Below are positions 1 to 7,903 of a stretch of DNA of 64,000 nt, one piece after another. The notes under the pieces were generated by a model that had not been told where the DNA came from, made no database searches, and saw nothing but the letters and a program-made list of their open reading frames with translations. A program made the position numbers and the translations under genes. Positions within the stretch are counted from its first letter, which is position 1. Each line of letters begins with the position of its first letter. Origin of the DNA: Chryseobacterium sp. ISL-80 (GTDB lineage: Bacteria; Bacillota; Bacilli; Bacillales; Cytobacillaceae); assembly GCA_018613055.1 (NCBI GenBank), contig JAGGQZ010000017.1:248218-312217 (forward strand). Reading direction: 5' to 3'.

Positions 1-557
1 CTTGTTTGGACTGCCTTTACCACATTCGCACCAACATCGGATCCTCCCTGGCGTTCGGTCAGGAAGGTGGCTCCTTCGTATAGAGTTGTCTCTCCTGTTG
101 ATAAAACATGGGGGAGGAATTTCTCTTTTAGCTCGGGCGATGCATACTGGTCCAATAAATATGCGGTTGCCATCGTCAACGTAACCGGGCAGTAAAAGCC
201 TGCTTCGGTTTGGGACAATAGATAGCCCTGTGCGTAAGAATAGATATAATTCCCATGGCGTCCCAATTCGGGGATATCCTTATGAACATAGCCGACAATC
301 CCGGTATTATAGGATTCTTCGACGGTTTTCCGGTAGCCATCGTTCACCCAAACTTCCGAGATATCGTCACCATAAGCATCGAATTTGATCAGCTTTGGCT
401 GGCCTTCACGATCGGTGAATCTGGCGCGCTGGTCGATTTCATTGGCGCATTTTTCGCCGAACGCCAGCAGCTCCCGATCTGCGTACTCAAAGAATTCTTC
501 ATCTAATAACTCCTTCAGCAATGCTCGAAATTGCGGTTCTTCCTCGTAAAAATTCAT
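1..557 (-). CDS. Acyl-CoA dehydrogenase family protein, N-terminal part
   Basis: The first 185 codons of a flavoprotein that runs off the left edge. The visible residues include FLTERQGGSDVGAN near residue 168-180, which matches the FAD/substrate-binding segment of acyl-CoA dehydrogenases, especially the AidB/isovaleryl-CoA branch where T-E-x-Q-G-G-S-D-V is typical. Members oxidise acyl-CoA thioesters at the alpha-beta carbons; AidB-type members have a less certain role. The ATG overlaps the TGA of the upstream MerR gene (ATGA), so the two are translationally coupled. The substrate cannot be decided because the C-terminal catalytic half is outside the window. Confidence 0.8.
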   Translation of the reverse strand, partial: MNFYEEEPQFRALLKELLDEEFFEYADRELLAFGEKCANEIDQRARFTDREGQPKLIKFDAYGDDISEVWVNDGYRKTVEESYNTGIVGYVHKDIPELGRHGNYIYSYAQGYLLSQTEAGFYCPVTLTMATAYLLDQYASPELKEKFLPHVLSTGETTLYEGATFLTERQGGSDVGANVVKAVQT

Positions 558-919
558 TCACTTAGCCTCCCTTTAAAATCAGTCATCAGCTTTTCGATTT
601 CTTCTTTGATCTCAACCAATTCTGCTATTCTTTCATTCACTTCTGCCAGTTTCTCCTCCCCATATTCAATCGTCCGCTTCAGCTGTTTTTCACCTGAGCG
701 ATCTTCGTCAAATAGCAGCACCATCTCCTTGATTTCCTCAAGTGAAAAACCAAACCTTTTCCCTCGAAGGACAAGCTTTAACCTTGCCAGATCGCTGCTG
801 GAATAGACGCGGCGGCCGCCTTCAGAACGGGCTGGATTCAAAAGACCCAGTTCTTCATAGTAGCGGATTGTTCGGGTAGTGACTCCAAACTCCTCGGCCA
901 AATCAGAAATCGAATACAT
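554..919 (-). CDS. MerR-family transcriptional regulator
   Basis: A 121-residue regulator: winged HTH at residues 1-70 (V-T-T-R-T-I-R-Y-Y-E-E-L-G-L-L is the MerR hallmark) followed by a long coiled coil from about residue 75 to 118. It has no cysteine, so it is not a classical thiol metal sensor. I start it at the ATG at 919, because the longer frame to a TTG at 1003 adds a hydrophobic tail and runs through the promoter. It overlaps the acyl-CoA dehydrogenase gene by 4 bp. By analogy with LiuR-like MerR proteins paired with acyl-CoA dehydrogenases it probably controls branched-chain or short-chain acyl-CoA catabolism; this is an inference from context. Confidence 0.85.
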   Translation of the reverse strand: MYSISDLAEEFGVTTRTIRYYEELGLLNPARSEGGRRVYSSSDLARLKLVLRGKRFGFSLEEIKEMVLLFDEDRSGEKQLKRTIEYGEEKLAEVNERIAELVEIKEEIEKLMTDFKGRLSE

Positions 920-959
920 AAGCAAAACCTCTACTTTTAACAGAATAATCAGTAAATAA

Positions 960-990
960 ATTATACCATTGACGTTAACGTAAAGAGCAA
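960..990 (-). promoter_or_regulatory. MerR-type promoter with 19-bp spacer and dyad operator
   Basis: On the minus strand TTGCTC (985-990) and TATAAT (960-965) are separated by 19 bp. The spacer holds the inverted repeat TTTACGTT|AACGTCAA (969-984). An over-long spacer with a dyad inside it is the signature of MerR-regulated promoters, and the resemblance to TTnACGTwAACGTnAA sites supports a LiuR-like operator. Confidence 0.7.
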
Positions 991-1015
991 GCCAGATTCC
1001 CAAAGGAAACCTGGC
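991..1015. terminator. Hairpin after the M23 gene
   Basis: GCCAG (991-995) and CTGGC (1011-1015) with inner TTCC/GGAA pairing form a hairpin directly after the M23 stop codon. The T tract on the minus side is weak; on the plus side it is followed by TTATTTTTT. Confidence 0.4.
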
Positions 1016-2176
1016 TTATTTTTTCACATATAAGAGTGGGTCGACGCTGTTTGATTTTTCATAGTTCCACTGGCCTTCGTGGATTTCGAAGTGGAGATGC
1101 TTGCCGCGGCTGTCACCGGTATTTCCCATGTAGCCAAGCATTTCCCCTTTCTTGATGCTCTTCCCGGTTGTGACTGTGCTTTTATCCAGGTGTGCGTAAA
1201 GGGTGGTGAAGGTCCTTCCTTCTATCTTGTGGGTGACCAGGACACAGTTTCCGTAAGTAGCAGAATAGTATGAGCGGATGACTGTCCCGGATGCCGCAGC
1301 GACAACGACCGAGTCCGGAGATTCATCCGCAATGTCTATTCCTGCATGAAGTCTCCCCCATCTGGGACCGTACCCGGAAGTCAGCTCGCCCCTGGCAGGG
1401 ATAACAAAACCATCTTCTGGTTGAGCACTGCTAAACTCCACTCTCTGGTTTTCTTTTAAAATCGCAATCTCCTGGGATGCCAGATTGACATAGACTTCAT
1501 ACATGTCCATCAGCTCGGATTCGTTTTCCTGTTTTTCCTTCTGGACCGAATCAAGCAAGCGCTGTTTTTCTTTTACCTTCTTTTGCAATTCAGCCTCCAG
1601 CGACTCCAATTCAAGCTGGTCTTTTTCCAGCAAAACAATTTTCCGCTCTAACGCTGATTCCTTCTTTTTCTTCAATTCAAGGTCTGCCTGATGCACTGCC
1701 AATAAATCTTTATCTGCTTTAATGAAGGTGCTGACAGCGGTTGCCGCATCGAACAGCTGGGATAAATTCTTCGAATCAAAAATCAGATCCACATACAAGC
1801 CTAATCCGTCCTGCGCCTGCATCGTCCGCAGCCGCTCTTTGATTAATTGCTCTCGATGCTGCAAGGTGTTGGCCAGCTTGTCGATTTCATTTTTCAAATC
1901 CGCTGCCGTGCTCTCTGACTCAACCATGATGCTTTGCAGGTCCCGGATATCCTGATTAATCTCCGACACCTCGTCATCCAATGCCTTCAGTTCCAAAAGA
2001 TATTTTTGCTCTGCCGCATCCATTGATTCAATTTGCTCTTCTTTCTCAGTGAAATCCTGCTTCAGGTCGAAACGTTTTTGACGGATTTCGGGCAAATCCT
2101 CCGTTGTTTCAGCATAGGCTGCACTCATTCCAGCAAGTCCAATCGTCACCGCGAGAAATACACTTCGTTTAAGCAC
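1016..2176 (-). CDS. Murein hydrolase activator/M23 endopeptidase with coiled coil
   Basis: A 386-residue exported protein. Residues 1-22 form a signal peptide ending in A-Y-A. Residues about 30-245 are an almost continuous coiled coil rich in E, K, L and Q, as in EnvC/PcsB-type proteins. The C-terminal LytM domain (about 255-386) has the zinc ligands H277 and D281 (HAGID), H329 (Y-A-H) and the H360-L-H362 motif, so all expected catalytic residues are present. It is expected to cleave peptidoglycan cross-links during growth or division. The start is GTG with GGAGGG upstream. It stands alone between terminators. Confidence 0.85.
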   Translation of the reverse strand: MLKRSVFLAVTIGLAGMSAAYAETTEDLPEIRQKRFDLKQDFTEKEEQIESMDAAEQKYLLELKALDDEVSEINQDIRDLQSIMVESESTAADLKNEIDKLANTLQHREQLIKERLRTMQAQDGLGLYVDLIFDSKNLSQLFDAATAVSTFIKADKDLLAVHQADLELKKKKESALERKIVLLEKDQLELESLEAELQKKVKEKQRLLDSVQKEKQENESELMDMYEVYVNLASQEIAILKENQRVEFSSAQPEDGFVIPARGELTSGYGPRWGRLHAGIDIADESPDSVVVAAASGTVIRSYYSATYGNCVLVTHKIEGRTFTTLYAHLDKSTVTTGKSIKKGEMLGYMGNTGDSRGKHLHFEIHEGQWNYEKSNSVDPLLYVKK

Positions 2177-2284
2177 CCTTTCCCTCCGTTATTCAAGTCT
2201 CCATGACTGAATCTATGTATTCTTTTATCCAGTATACAGAAGAGAAGGTGCTAAATCTGTCGACTTTTGGGTTCGAGAAAAAGT

Positions 2285-2310
2285 AAAAAACCACCCTCGA
2301 TTGAGAGTGG
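2285..2310 (-). terminator. Terminator of sdaAB-sdaAA
   Basis: CCACTCTC / GAGGGTGG stem (2291-2298 with 2303-2310) followed on the minus strand by TTTTTT, immediately after the sdaAA stop. Confidence 0.85.
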
Positions 2311-2311
2311 C

Positions 2312-3217
2312 TTACTTCTGAATCAGATAGTCTACCAGCTTTTCTTTTGGCTTCCCGAAAATTTCTTGTTCCAGTCTTCGGCCTGTTGGTGTTGCGGCAA
2401 GTCCGCCTTCTGCTGTTTCCCTTAATGCGGATGGCATCGTCTGGCCGATGGCGTACATCGCGCCGATGACTTCGTCGCATGGAATTCGACTAGTGATGCC
2501 GGCAAGTGCCATGTCGGCAGCAGTGATGGCGTTCGAAGCACCCATCGCGTTTCTTTTTACACATGGAACTTCAACCAGTCCGGCGACAGGGTCGCAGACT
2601 AATCCAAGCATATTTTTCAGCGTGATTGCGAAGGCATCTGATGACTGTTGCGGTGTTCCGCCAGCCATTTCAACGATTGCAGCGGCAGCCATTCCGGCAG
2701 CTGATCCGACTTCTGCCTGGCATCCGCCGGCTGCTCCGGAAATTGACGCATTGTTGGCGACGACAAATCCGAATGCAGCGGTCGTGAACAGATACTCAAT
2801 CATTTCCATCCGTGTCGGGTTCAATTTCTCTTTTACGGCAAAAAGTGTCCCCGGTACGACGCCTGCTGATCCTGCGGTCGGTGTCGCACAGATAATGCCC
2901 ATTGCTGCGTTCACTTCATTCGTCGCGACCGCTTTGCTGACGGCATCTAATAATAGATTACCCGCCAGGGATTTTCCGCTGGCGATATAGTTTTGCAGCA
3001 AGACCGCGTCCCCGCCGGTCAAACCGGTCTGGGATTTAACGCCGTTCAAACCTCTTTCCACAGCTCGTTCCATCACCTGCAGATTATTGTCCATCTGGGC
3101 AATGATTTCCTCGCGGGTACGGCCTGAAACTTCTATTTCCTGCCGAATCATGATTTCGGCGATTTTCACGTTATTTTTTTCAGCTAATTCAACAAGCTCC
3201 GCAACATTACGAAACAT
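2312..3217 (-). CDS. sdaAA: L-serine dehydratase, iron-sulfur-dependent, alpha subunit
   Basis: A 301-residue subunit of the [4Fe-4S] L-serine deaminase that converts L-serine to pyruvate and ammonia. The sequence carries the family features: repeated glycine/alanine-rich segments (G-G-C-Q-A-E-V-G-S-A-A-G-M-A), a C-D-P-V-A-G segment and C-V-K-R-N, which supply the cluster cysteines. The length matches two-subunit Bacillus-type enzymes. It lies 27 bp downstream of sdaAB in one operon and carries a GGAGG site 8 bases before its ATG. A cre site upstream of sdaAB suggests carbon catabolite control. Confidence 0.95.
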   Translation of the reverse strand: MFRNVAELVELAEKNNVKIAEIMIRQEIEVSGRTREEIIAQMDNNLQVMERAVERGLNGVKSQTGLTGGDAVLLQNYIASGKSLAGNLLLDAVSKAVATNEVNAAMGIICATPTAGSAGVVPGTLFAVKEKLNPTRMEMIEYLFTTAAFGFVVANNASISGAAGGCQAEVGSAAGMAAAAIVEMAGGTPQQSSDAFAITLKNMLGLVCDPVAGLVEVPCVKRNAMGASNAITAADMALAGITSRIPCDEVIGAMYAIGQTMPSALRETAEGGLAATPTGRRLEQEIFGKPKEKLVDYLIQK

Positions 3218-3244
3218 GGCTTGCCCTCCTGATGTTAATCAAAT

Positions 3245-3910
3245 TTAGTCAACGAGACGGATGACCTGGTCAACGCCATCAAGGGCAGTTAACTCTGCAT
3301 AAACTCCGTCTTCGAGTTTGTGGTCCATTTCGATGACCATGACGGCGATGTCTCCCTTGTCTTTGCGGGAAACTTCCATATGGCCGATGTTAATTTGATA
3401 TTTTGATAAAACAGATGTCACGGCCGAGATCAGCCCGAATCGGTCATGATGGACGACGAGAATCGCCGGGTTGGCCCCGGACAGCTTCAGCTTGAACGAA
3501 TTGATTTCGGTAATCTCAATCGTTCCGCCGCCGATGGAAATCCCGACAATTTCAAGTTCCTTGCCCTGTCCATCGTATAAATTTATTTTTACTGTATTCG
3601 GATGCTCTGTGACCGCATCTTCGGTGATGAATTCCACTTCGATCCCAGATTGCTCCGCGATTTTCAAAGCGTCTGGAATCCGTTCATCAAATGTATCAAA
3701 GTCCATGATCCCGGCAACAAGTGCCAAGTCGGTTCCATGTCCTTTATAAGTTTTAGCAAAAGAGCCGTACAGGGAGATGACGGCCTTCGTTGGCTGCTTC
3801 TCTAACAATGTGCGCGCCACGCGGCCAATCCTTGCAGCGCCGGCTGTATGCGAACTCGATGGCCCGATCATCACCGGACCTATAATATCAAATGCAGAAC
3901 GATATTTCAT
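3245..3910 (-). CDS. sdaAB: L-serine dehydratase, iron-sulfur-dependent, beta subunit
   Basis: A 221-residue partner of SdaAA. The N-terminal domain has the G-P-S-S-S-H-T-A-G substrate-binding motif at residues 15-23. Residues about 148-221 form an ACT domain (H-H-D-R-F-G-L-I-S-A-V-T-S-V-L), which in this family contributes to the dimer interface or effector sensing. It is the first gene of the sdaAB-sdaAA operon and is preceded by GGAGCAG. A perfect CcpA-type site lies 29-42 bp upstream of the start. Confidence 0.95.
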   Translation of the reverse strand: MKYRSAFDIIGPVMIGPSSSHTAGAARIGRVARTLLEKQPTKAVISLYGSFAKTYKGHGTDLALVAGIMDFDTFDERIPDALKIAEQSGIEVEFITEDAVTEHPNTVKINLYDGQGKELEIVGISIGGGTIEITEINSFKLKLSGANPAILVVHHDRFGLISAVTSVLSKYQINIGHMEVSRKDKGDIAVMVIEMDHKLEDGVYAELTALDGVDQVIRLVD

Positions 3911-3938
3911 GGTGCACTGCTCCTTTTACCAATCTATT

Positions 3939-3952
3939 GAAAGCGATTTCAT
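3939..3952. promoter_or_regulatory. cre site (CcpA operator) upstream of sdaAB
   Basis: TGAAAGCGATTTCA matches the consensus TGWAANCGNTNWCA at every defined position. It lies just upstream of the sdaAB start where it would overlap the promoter or transcription start, which predicts catabolite repression. Confidence 0.7.
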
Positions 3953-4034
3953 ATACTATTATTTTTAAAGAATCCTAGCCATAGTTATCTTACCACATTA
4001 TCTATATAGTTTAATCATTTATTGTTGGAAATTT

Positions 4035-4063
4035 AAAAACCATCCCGATCAATCAGGATGGTT
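4035..4063 (-). terminator. Terminator of the diguanylate cyclase gene
   Basis: AACCATCC / GGATGGTT stem (4056-4063 with 4038-4045), followed by TTTTTAAATTT on the minus strand. One stem arm overlaps the last codons of the gene. Confidence 0.8.
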
Positions 4064-5087
4064 CCTTCACGCTGACTTTATTTCTGCCGCAGTTTTTCGA
4101 GGCATATAATGCTTCATCGGCACGGTTCAGCAATGAATCAATATTATCGCCGGACTGGAATTCTGTCACTCCAAAGCTCGCAGTCAGACTGCCTGCTCCT
4201 TTAAAGCAATGGTTCTCGACGATCTTGCGGAAATGCTCGGCTTTTTCATACGCTTGTCCGCCGATATCATTGATGATCAGCATGAATTCCTCTCCGCCCC
4301 AGCGGCCGAAAAGGTCTCCGTCTGTTAGATTGCCAGAGACTATAGCAGACAATTCCTTGAGCACACAGTCGCCGATTTTATGGCCGAACTCATCATTAAC
4401 CTTTTTAAAATGGTCGATATCGAAAAAGATGATAGAAAATGGCGTTCCTTCCTCTTCCGCAGCCTTGAGCTCATCTTCGAGCCAGATATCAAGCTGGTGC
4501 CGGTTGGCCACACGGGTCAGCGAATCGAGATAGGCATACTTCTTAAGCAAATCTCTTTCTGTAAAAGCGCGGAACATATTCTGCGCGTAAAAGAGAACAA
4601 GTATATAGACGATATTCGCCGCATGAAACTGTGTAAGTGAATCGATTGATTCAGAATTCATCTGACCGCTGTAAATCACTCCGATTGCCAGTGTAATCAT
4701 GAAGATGAAAATGGAGTAGTAAAGTCCCTTTTTTATCCCTAGCACCAAAAAGAAGAACATGATAATCAGCGGCATCCAGACAATGAAATCTCCTAATGAT
4801 CCGCCACTTGCCTTTAGATCATTTGTAACGACATCGAACATGGTGGAAACATGGTACACACTTACCAAAAAAAGAGTGACACATTCACCTATACGGATTC
4901 CCCTGTTTATATAAGCTAGCACCCAGCTGACCGAAAACCAGCTGATCAGCATCGTATTAAGGACTGTGTCCAACAGGCTATTATTATTCAAGAAGCTATT
5001 GATGACCAGGGCGATCGTGATGATTGGCAGCAGCCACATGTAGACGCTTCGTTTAAGCTCATCAATACTATCAAAGTTAGTAAACAT
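4053..5087 (-). CDS. Membrane diguanylate cyclase (GGDEF)
   Basis: A 344-residue protein. The N-terminal half (about residues 15-175) has roughly six hydrophobic helices and would be a membrane sensor. The C-terminal GGDEF domain contains F-F-D-I-D-H-F-K-K-V-N-D and the active-site G-R-W-G-G-E-E-F, so it should make cyclic di-GMP. The inhibitory RxxD site normally placed five residues before GGEEF is replaced by T-D-G-D, so product inhibition at that site is unlikely. I use the ATG at 5087 because GGGGAG sits 9 bases before it; an upstream frame start at 5150 has no good ribosome site. Confidence 0.88.
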   Translation of the reverse strand: MFTNFDSIDELKRSVYMWLLPIITIALVINSFLNNNSLLDTVLNTMLISWFSVSWVLAYINRGIRIGECVTLFLVSVYHVSTMFDVVTNDLKASGGSLGDFIVWMPLIIMFFFLVLGIKKGLYYSIFIFMITLAIGVIYSGQMNSESIDSLTQFHAANIVYILVLFYAQNMFRAFTERDLLKKYAYLDSLTRVANRHQLDIWLEDELKAAEEEGTPFSIIFFDIDHFKKVNDEFGHKIGDCVLKELSAIVSGNLTDGDLFGRWGGEEFMLIINDIGGQAYEKAEHFRKIVENHCFKGAGSLTASFGVTEFQSGDNIDSLLNRADEALYASKNCGRNKVSVKEPS

Positions 5088-5293
5088 CTTTCTCATCTCC
5101 CCAGCCGCCAGACATCGATCACGATCCAGCACGCTATGCCTGACAGCCACAAAGGCTCAAGCTTTCCCTCGAAAGTAATTATTTTTAATTTGAAATAAAT
5201 GGGTGTTTTAGACGAAAAATACACCGATAAACAGCTGTCCACCTTCTACTTCTATTGTACTAGAAAACACTATTTTAGTATATTTCCAACTGC

Positions 5294-5335
5294 AAAAGAA
5301 GAAGCAAAAGTCCTAGAAAAGACTCCTGCTTCTTC
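5294..5335 (-). terminator. Terminator of the sigma/anti-sigma operon
   Basis: GAAGAAGC (5298-5305) pairs with GCTTCTTC (5328-5335), with inner AGTC/GACT, then TTTTGC on the minus strand. Confidence 0.7.
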
Positions 5336-5347
5336 ATAAATTTCATT

Positions 5348-6349
5348 TTATTCCTCTGCCCAATTCCAGTAAGTCATATCTCCAAGGTTCGCACCCTGAA
5401 TCTGCTCGTTTTCCTTCAGCTTAAGCAGTTCTTTCACCGGTCCGGTTACGACTGCGCCGTAGACCTGGAATCCTTCCTTCATCAGAAAATCGTAGCGCTC
5501 TTCAAGATGAGAAAGACCGAGGAAATTCTCCCGGTAGCTGGTTGATTCATCTTCCAGGAGGTTTTTCATTTGTTGCAGCATCAGTTTCTTATTTTCCTCA
5601 GTGAATTTCTTTTCCAGGCTTAATTTGCTCTGTGAAGTGAATCCGTCATTCGCTTCACGTCCACCTGTAAAACCAAAAGGTGCGACTGACAAGGAATCAC
5701 TGCTTCCCCACCAGCTTTCTTCATAATTCTTCAGCTCCCCGGTGTACAGGGGCATCCAAAGAACATCGAGATCATAGGGTTCCAGAAATCCAAGCATTTC
5801 TTCAGGCGTCATATACTCTTTTGTTGAAAAAGAAAGCTCGGCAACCGTTCCTTCATGGACTTTCTCTAGCTTCGTCCAGACCGCCGGATCCTCATTTGCT
5901 TCAAGCTTGTTCCCAGTCTTCGGATGCTCCGGCAGGTAAAAATGGTATTCACTTTCCGTTTTCGGTTTCAGGAATTCCGTCGTATTGGTTGAATACATCG
6001 GGATCACGCGTTTGGCCAACTGTTTTGTGCCTACCAGTTCAGGCTCCTTTCCAATCATTTTGAAAACTGGATAAGAGATTTTTTGCGTAAGGAACGGGGT
6101 GATTTCAGTTGAATCAAGACCGCCGAAGTCCTCCTGCATATTCGGCTGGGTCCAGTCCATCGCCAGCCGGCTGTAAAATAGATGTTTTTTTTCCAAACCG
6201 AGCGCATCATAGCTGATGGACACAACCATCATATACACCCAGAATAGGAACAGCGTGGCCAGGATGACCCTGATCACCTTTAACGTTAATGTGAATCGGT
6301 ATTTTAAGAGGATTTTCTTTTCCTTGTCTTTAGTCCATTCCATGTTCAT
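5348..6349 (-). CDS. Anti-sigma factor, single transmembrane segment
   Basis: A 333-residue protein: charged cytoplasmic start (residues 1-25), one transmembrane helix at about 27-50 (V-I-R-V-I-L-A-T-L-F-L-F-W-V-Y), and a long extracytoplasmic domain. The architecture matches Bacillus anti-sigma proteins with the Sigma_reg N and C domains. It overlaps the 3' end of the ECF sigma gene by 20 bp, which supports its role as the cognate inhibitor holding the sigma factor at the membrane until an envelope signal. An internal ATG two codons on (6343) is an alternative start. The signal sensed is unknown. Confidence 0.8.
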   Translation of the reverse strand: MNMEWTKDKEKKILLKYRFTLTLKVIRVILATLFLFWVYMMVVSISYDALGLEKKHLFYSRLAMDWTQPNMQEDFGGLDSTEITPFLTQKISYPVFKMIGKEPELVGTKQLAKRVIPMYSTNTTEFLKPKTESEYHFYLPEHPKTGNKLEANEDPAVWTKLEKVHEGTVAELSFSTKEYMTPEEMLGFLEPYDLDVLWMPLYTGELKNYEESWWGSSDSLSVAPFGFTGGREANDGFTSQSKLSLEKKFTEENKKLMLQQMKNLLEDESTSYRENFLGLSHLEERYDFLMKEGFQVYGAVVTGPVKELLKLKENEQIQGANLGDMTYWNWAEE

Positions 6350-6875
6350 CGTCCTTCCATCCTTGTTTTTCCGCGATTTGCGCGAGCCTTTTCCGGGCCC
6401 TGTGCAGTGTCACCTTCACCTGGTTCTCCGACAGGTCGAGCGCTTCCTGTATTTCCTGGTAACTGAACATTTCGACCTCGCGCAAATAGAGGATCGACCG
6501 GTACTGTTCCGGCAAAAAAGCCATTAGCTGCTGCAGGTCATCGGAAGTCTCTGCCTGGATCGCCTCATCCTCCGGAAGCCCATAAGGACTTGCCATCTCA
6601 TCCTTTGCAAAAAGGTAATCGGCAAATGGCACCCATTTCCTTCGCTGTCTCTTGCGCCATTCATCCAGATAAGCATTGCGCGCTACCTTGAACAGCCAGG
6701 CCCTTACATCCTCATTCTCGTAAAAAGAAAGCGAAATCGTTGCCCGGACAAATGTTTCCTGCGTCAAATCCTCGGCAAGGTGCGGCGACCCTGAAAGCTT
6801 CAGCAAAAAATAATACAGGGGCTTCGTGTACTTCCTATACAAATTTTCGAGTTCATTCCTTCTGCTTTCGTCCAT
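6330..6875 (-). CDS. ECF-type RNA polymerase sigma factor
   Basis: A 181-residue sigma-70 of the extracytoplasmic function group. Region 2 spans about residues 10-78 (L-A-E-D-L-T-Q-E-T-F-V-R-A) and region 4 about 115-165 (L-P-E-Q-Y-R-S-I-L-Y-L-R-E-V-E, then the HTH Y-Q-E-I-Q-E-A-L-D-L-S). It directs transcription of an envelope-stress-type regulon. An ECF-type promoter lies about 40-60 bp upstream of its own start, so it is likely autoregulated. AGGGG precedes the ATG by 8 bases. It resembles the SigX/SigM/SigV group in general but I do not assign it to one. Confidence 0.9.
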   Translation of the reverse strand: MDESRRNELENLYRKYTKPLYYFLLKLSGSPHLAEDLTQETFVRATISLSFYENEDVRAWLFKVARNAYLDEWRKRQRRKWVPFADYLFAKDEMASPYGLPEDEAIQAETSDDLQQLMAFLPEQYRSILYLREVEMFSYQEIQEALDLSENQVKVTLHRARKRLAQIAEKQGWKDDEHGMD

Positions 6876-6911
6876 ACAACTGCCCCTTATTTTTAAAATC
6901 TCGCTACTAAA

Positions 6912-6936
6912 ACGATGAACTATGTAAAATGTTACA
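6912..6936 (-). promoter_or_regulatory. ECF-type autoregulatory promoter
   Basis: On the minus strand TGTAAC (6931-6936) is followed after exactly 16 bp by CGT (6912-6914). This is the AAC-N16-CGT arrangement recognised by Bacillus ECF sigma factors, 37 bp upstream of the sigma gene. Confidence 0.65.
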
Positions 6937-7056
6937 CTCTATTTCCGGTGTTTTGGGAAAAACTTCGAAAAACACTATTTTCACGTTGTATGGCTTGGCT
7001 TTCTTTTTTAAAAATATGGTACATTAGATAGGAACATACGGAAGGGAGTTTTTTCA

Positions 7057-7401
7057 ATGACTGAACAAAACAATGCTTTACCGCCAAAAACATGTGAGAT
7101 CGAGCGTCTGATCACAATGGAAGACGATATTAATTTAGTGCTGGAAGGCAAGAAAACAGCAACTCGCCGTAACGGCCGCTATGCCGATGTAGGCGAAATC
7201 ATGGAGTTAAAAGGAAAGAAATTCGTCGTGGACAATGTCTACTCTCAATCACTTGGCGAATTGACAGATGCCGATGCACAGCGCGAAGGTTTCGAAAATG
7301 TCGAGGCGTACAAGCAGTCGATCCTATCTTATCACCCGGGAATGCCATGGCTTCCGCAAATGCGCGTATGGGTGCATGAATTCAGCCCTGTCGAAGAATA
7401 A
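7057..7401 (+). CDS. ASCH domain-containing protein
   Basis: A 114-residue soluble protein. The segment from about residue 17 (I-E-R-L-I-T-M-E-D-D-I-N-L-V-L-E-G-K-K-T-A-T-R-R) is the start of an ASCH domain, a PUA-like beta-barrel fold that binds RNA or nucleotides; the K-T-A-T-R-R stretch is the typical family motif. The function is not established for this branch. It has a GAAGGGAG ribosome site and is followed 3 bp later by a small membrane protein gene, so the two form one transcription unit. Confidence 0.8.
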   Translation: MTEQNNALPPKTCEIERLITMEDDINLVLEGKKTATRRNGRYADVGEIMELKGKKFVVDNVYSQSLGELTDADAQREGFENVEAYKQSILSYHPGMPWLPQMRVWVHEFSPVEE

Positions 7402-7404
7402 AAA

Positions 7405-7845
7405 ATGGATTTATTGTACCGAATCATCATTTATCTTCACGTCGCAAGCGTGATTGCATCAATCGGGCCATTCTTCATTTTGATGCCGATTGTAAAAAAA
7501 CTGCCTGATGCCGTGGGGAGAGAGCTCGAAGCCCACTTGGCATTGCTGAAGTCAGTCGTGCGGCTGTCCAAGCACGCCGGCCATGTGCTGATTGGATCTG
7601 GAGTGCTGCTTGTCATCCTCGGCCCTTGGACATGGAAAACACCGTGGATCGTCGGAACTCTGGCGCTTCTGTTCGCCTCCCTGTTTTTCCTGGCACGGGC
7701 ATTCTCGCCAACACTTCGGAAATTTGCCGAAGAAGGCGCGAACAAAATTGAACTAGCCGCAAAACTGAAACGCACCATCTGGACCTACATTTTTCTTTTG
7801 ATGTCGATGCTCTGGTTCATGGTTGTGAAACCGAATTTGTGGTAG
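7405..7845 (+). CDS. Four-helix integral membrane protein (DUF2269-like)
   Basis: A 146-residue membrane protein with four predicted helices, at about residues 5-28, 52-72, 78-98 and 122-142. A histidine in helix 1 (I-Y-L-H-V-A) and another near helix 2 (S-K-H-A-G-H) recall small haem- or copper-associated membrane families such as DUF2269, but the match is from pattern only. It follows the ASCH gene after 3 bp and ends at a strong terminator. No function is assigned. Confidence 0.6.
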   Translation: MDLLYRIIIYLHVASVIASIGPFFILMPIVKKLPDAVGRELEAHLALLKSVVRLSKHAGHVLIGSGVLLVILGPWTWKTPWIVGTLALLFASLFFLARAFSPTLRKFAEEGANKIELAAKLKRTIWTYIFLLMSMLWFMVVKPNLW

Positions 7846-7857
7846 TAGAAATGTGGA

Positions 7858-7887
7858 AGCCCGGGCTGCGTGCCTGGGCTTTTTTTA
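7858..7887 (+). terminator. Terminator of the ASCH operon
   Basis: AGCCCGGGC TGCGT GCCTGGGCT followed by TTTTTTT. Confidence 0.9.
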
Positions 7888-7903
7888 GCGGAATGAAGCG
7901 ACT

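Noticed and set aside
2448..2990. Plus-strand frame of 180 codons
   Set aside because: Antisense to sdaAA, which has unmistakable family motifs.
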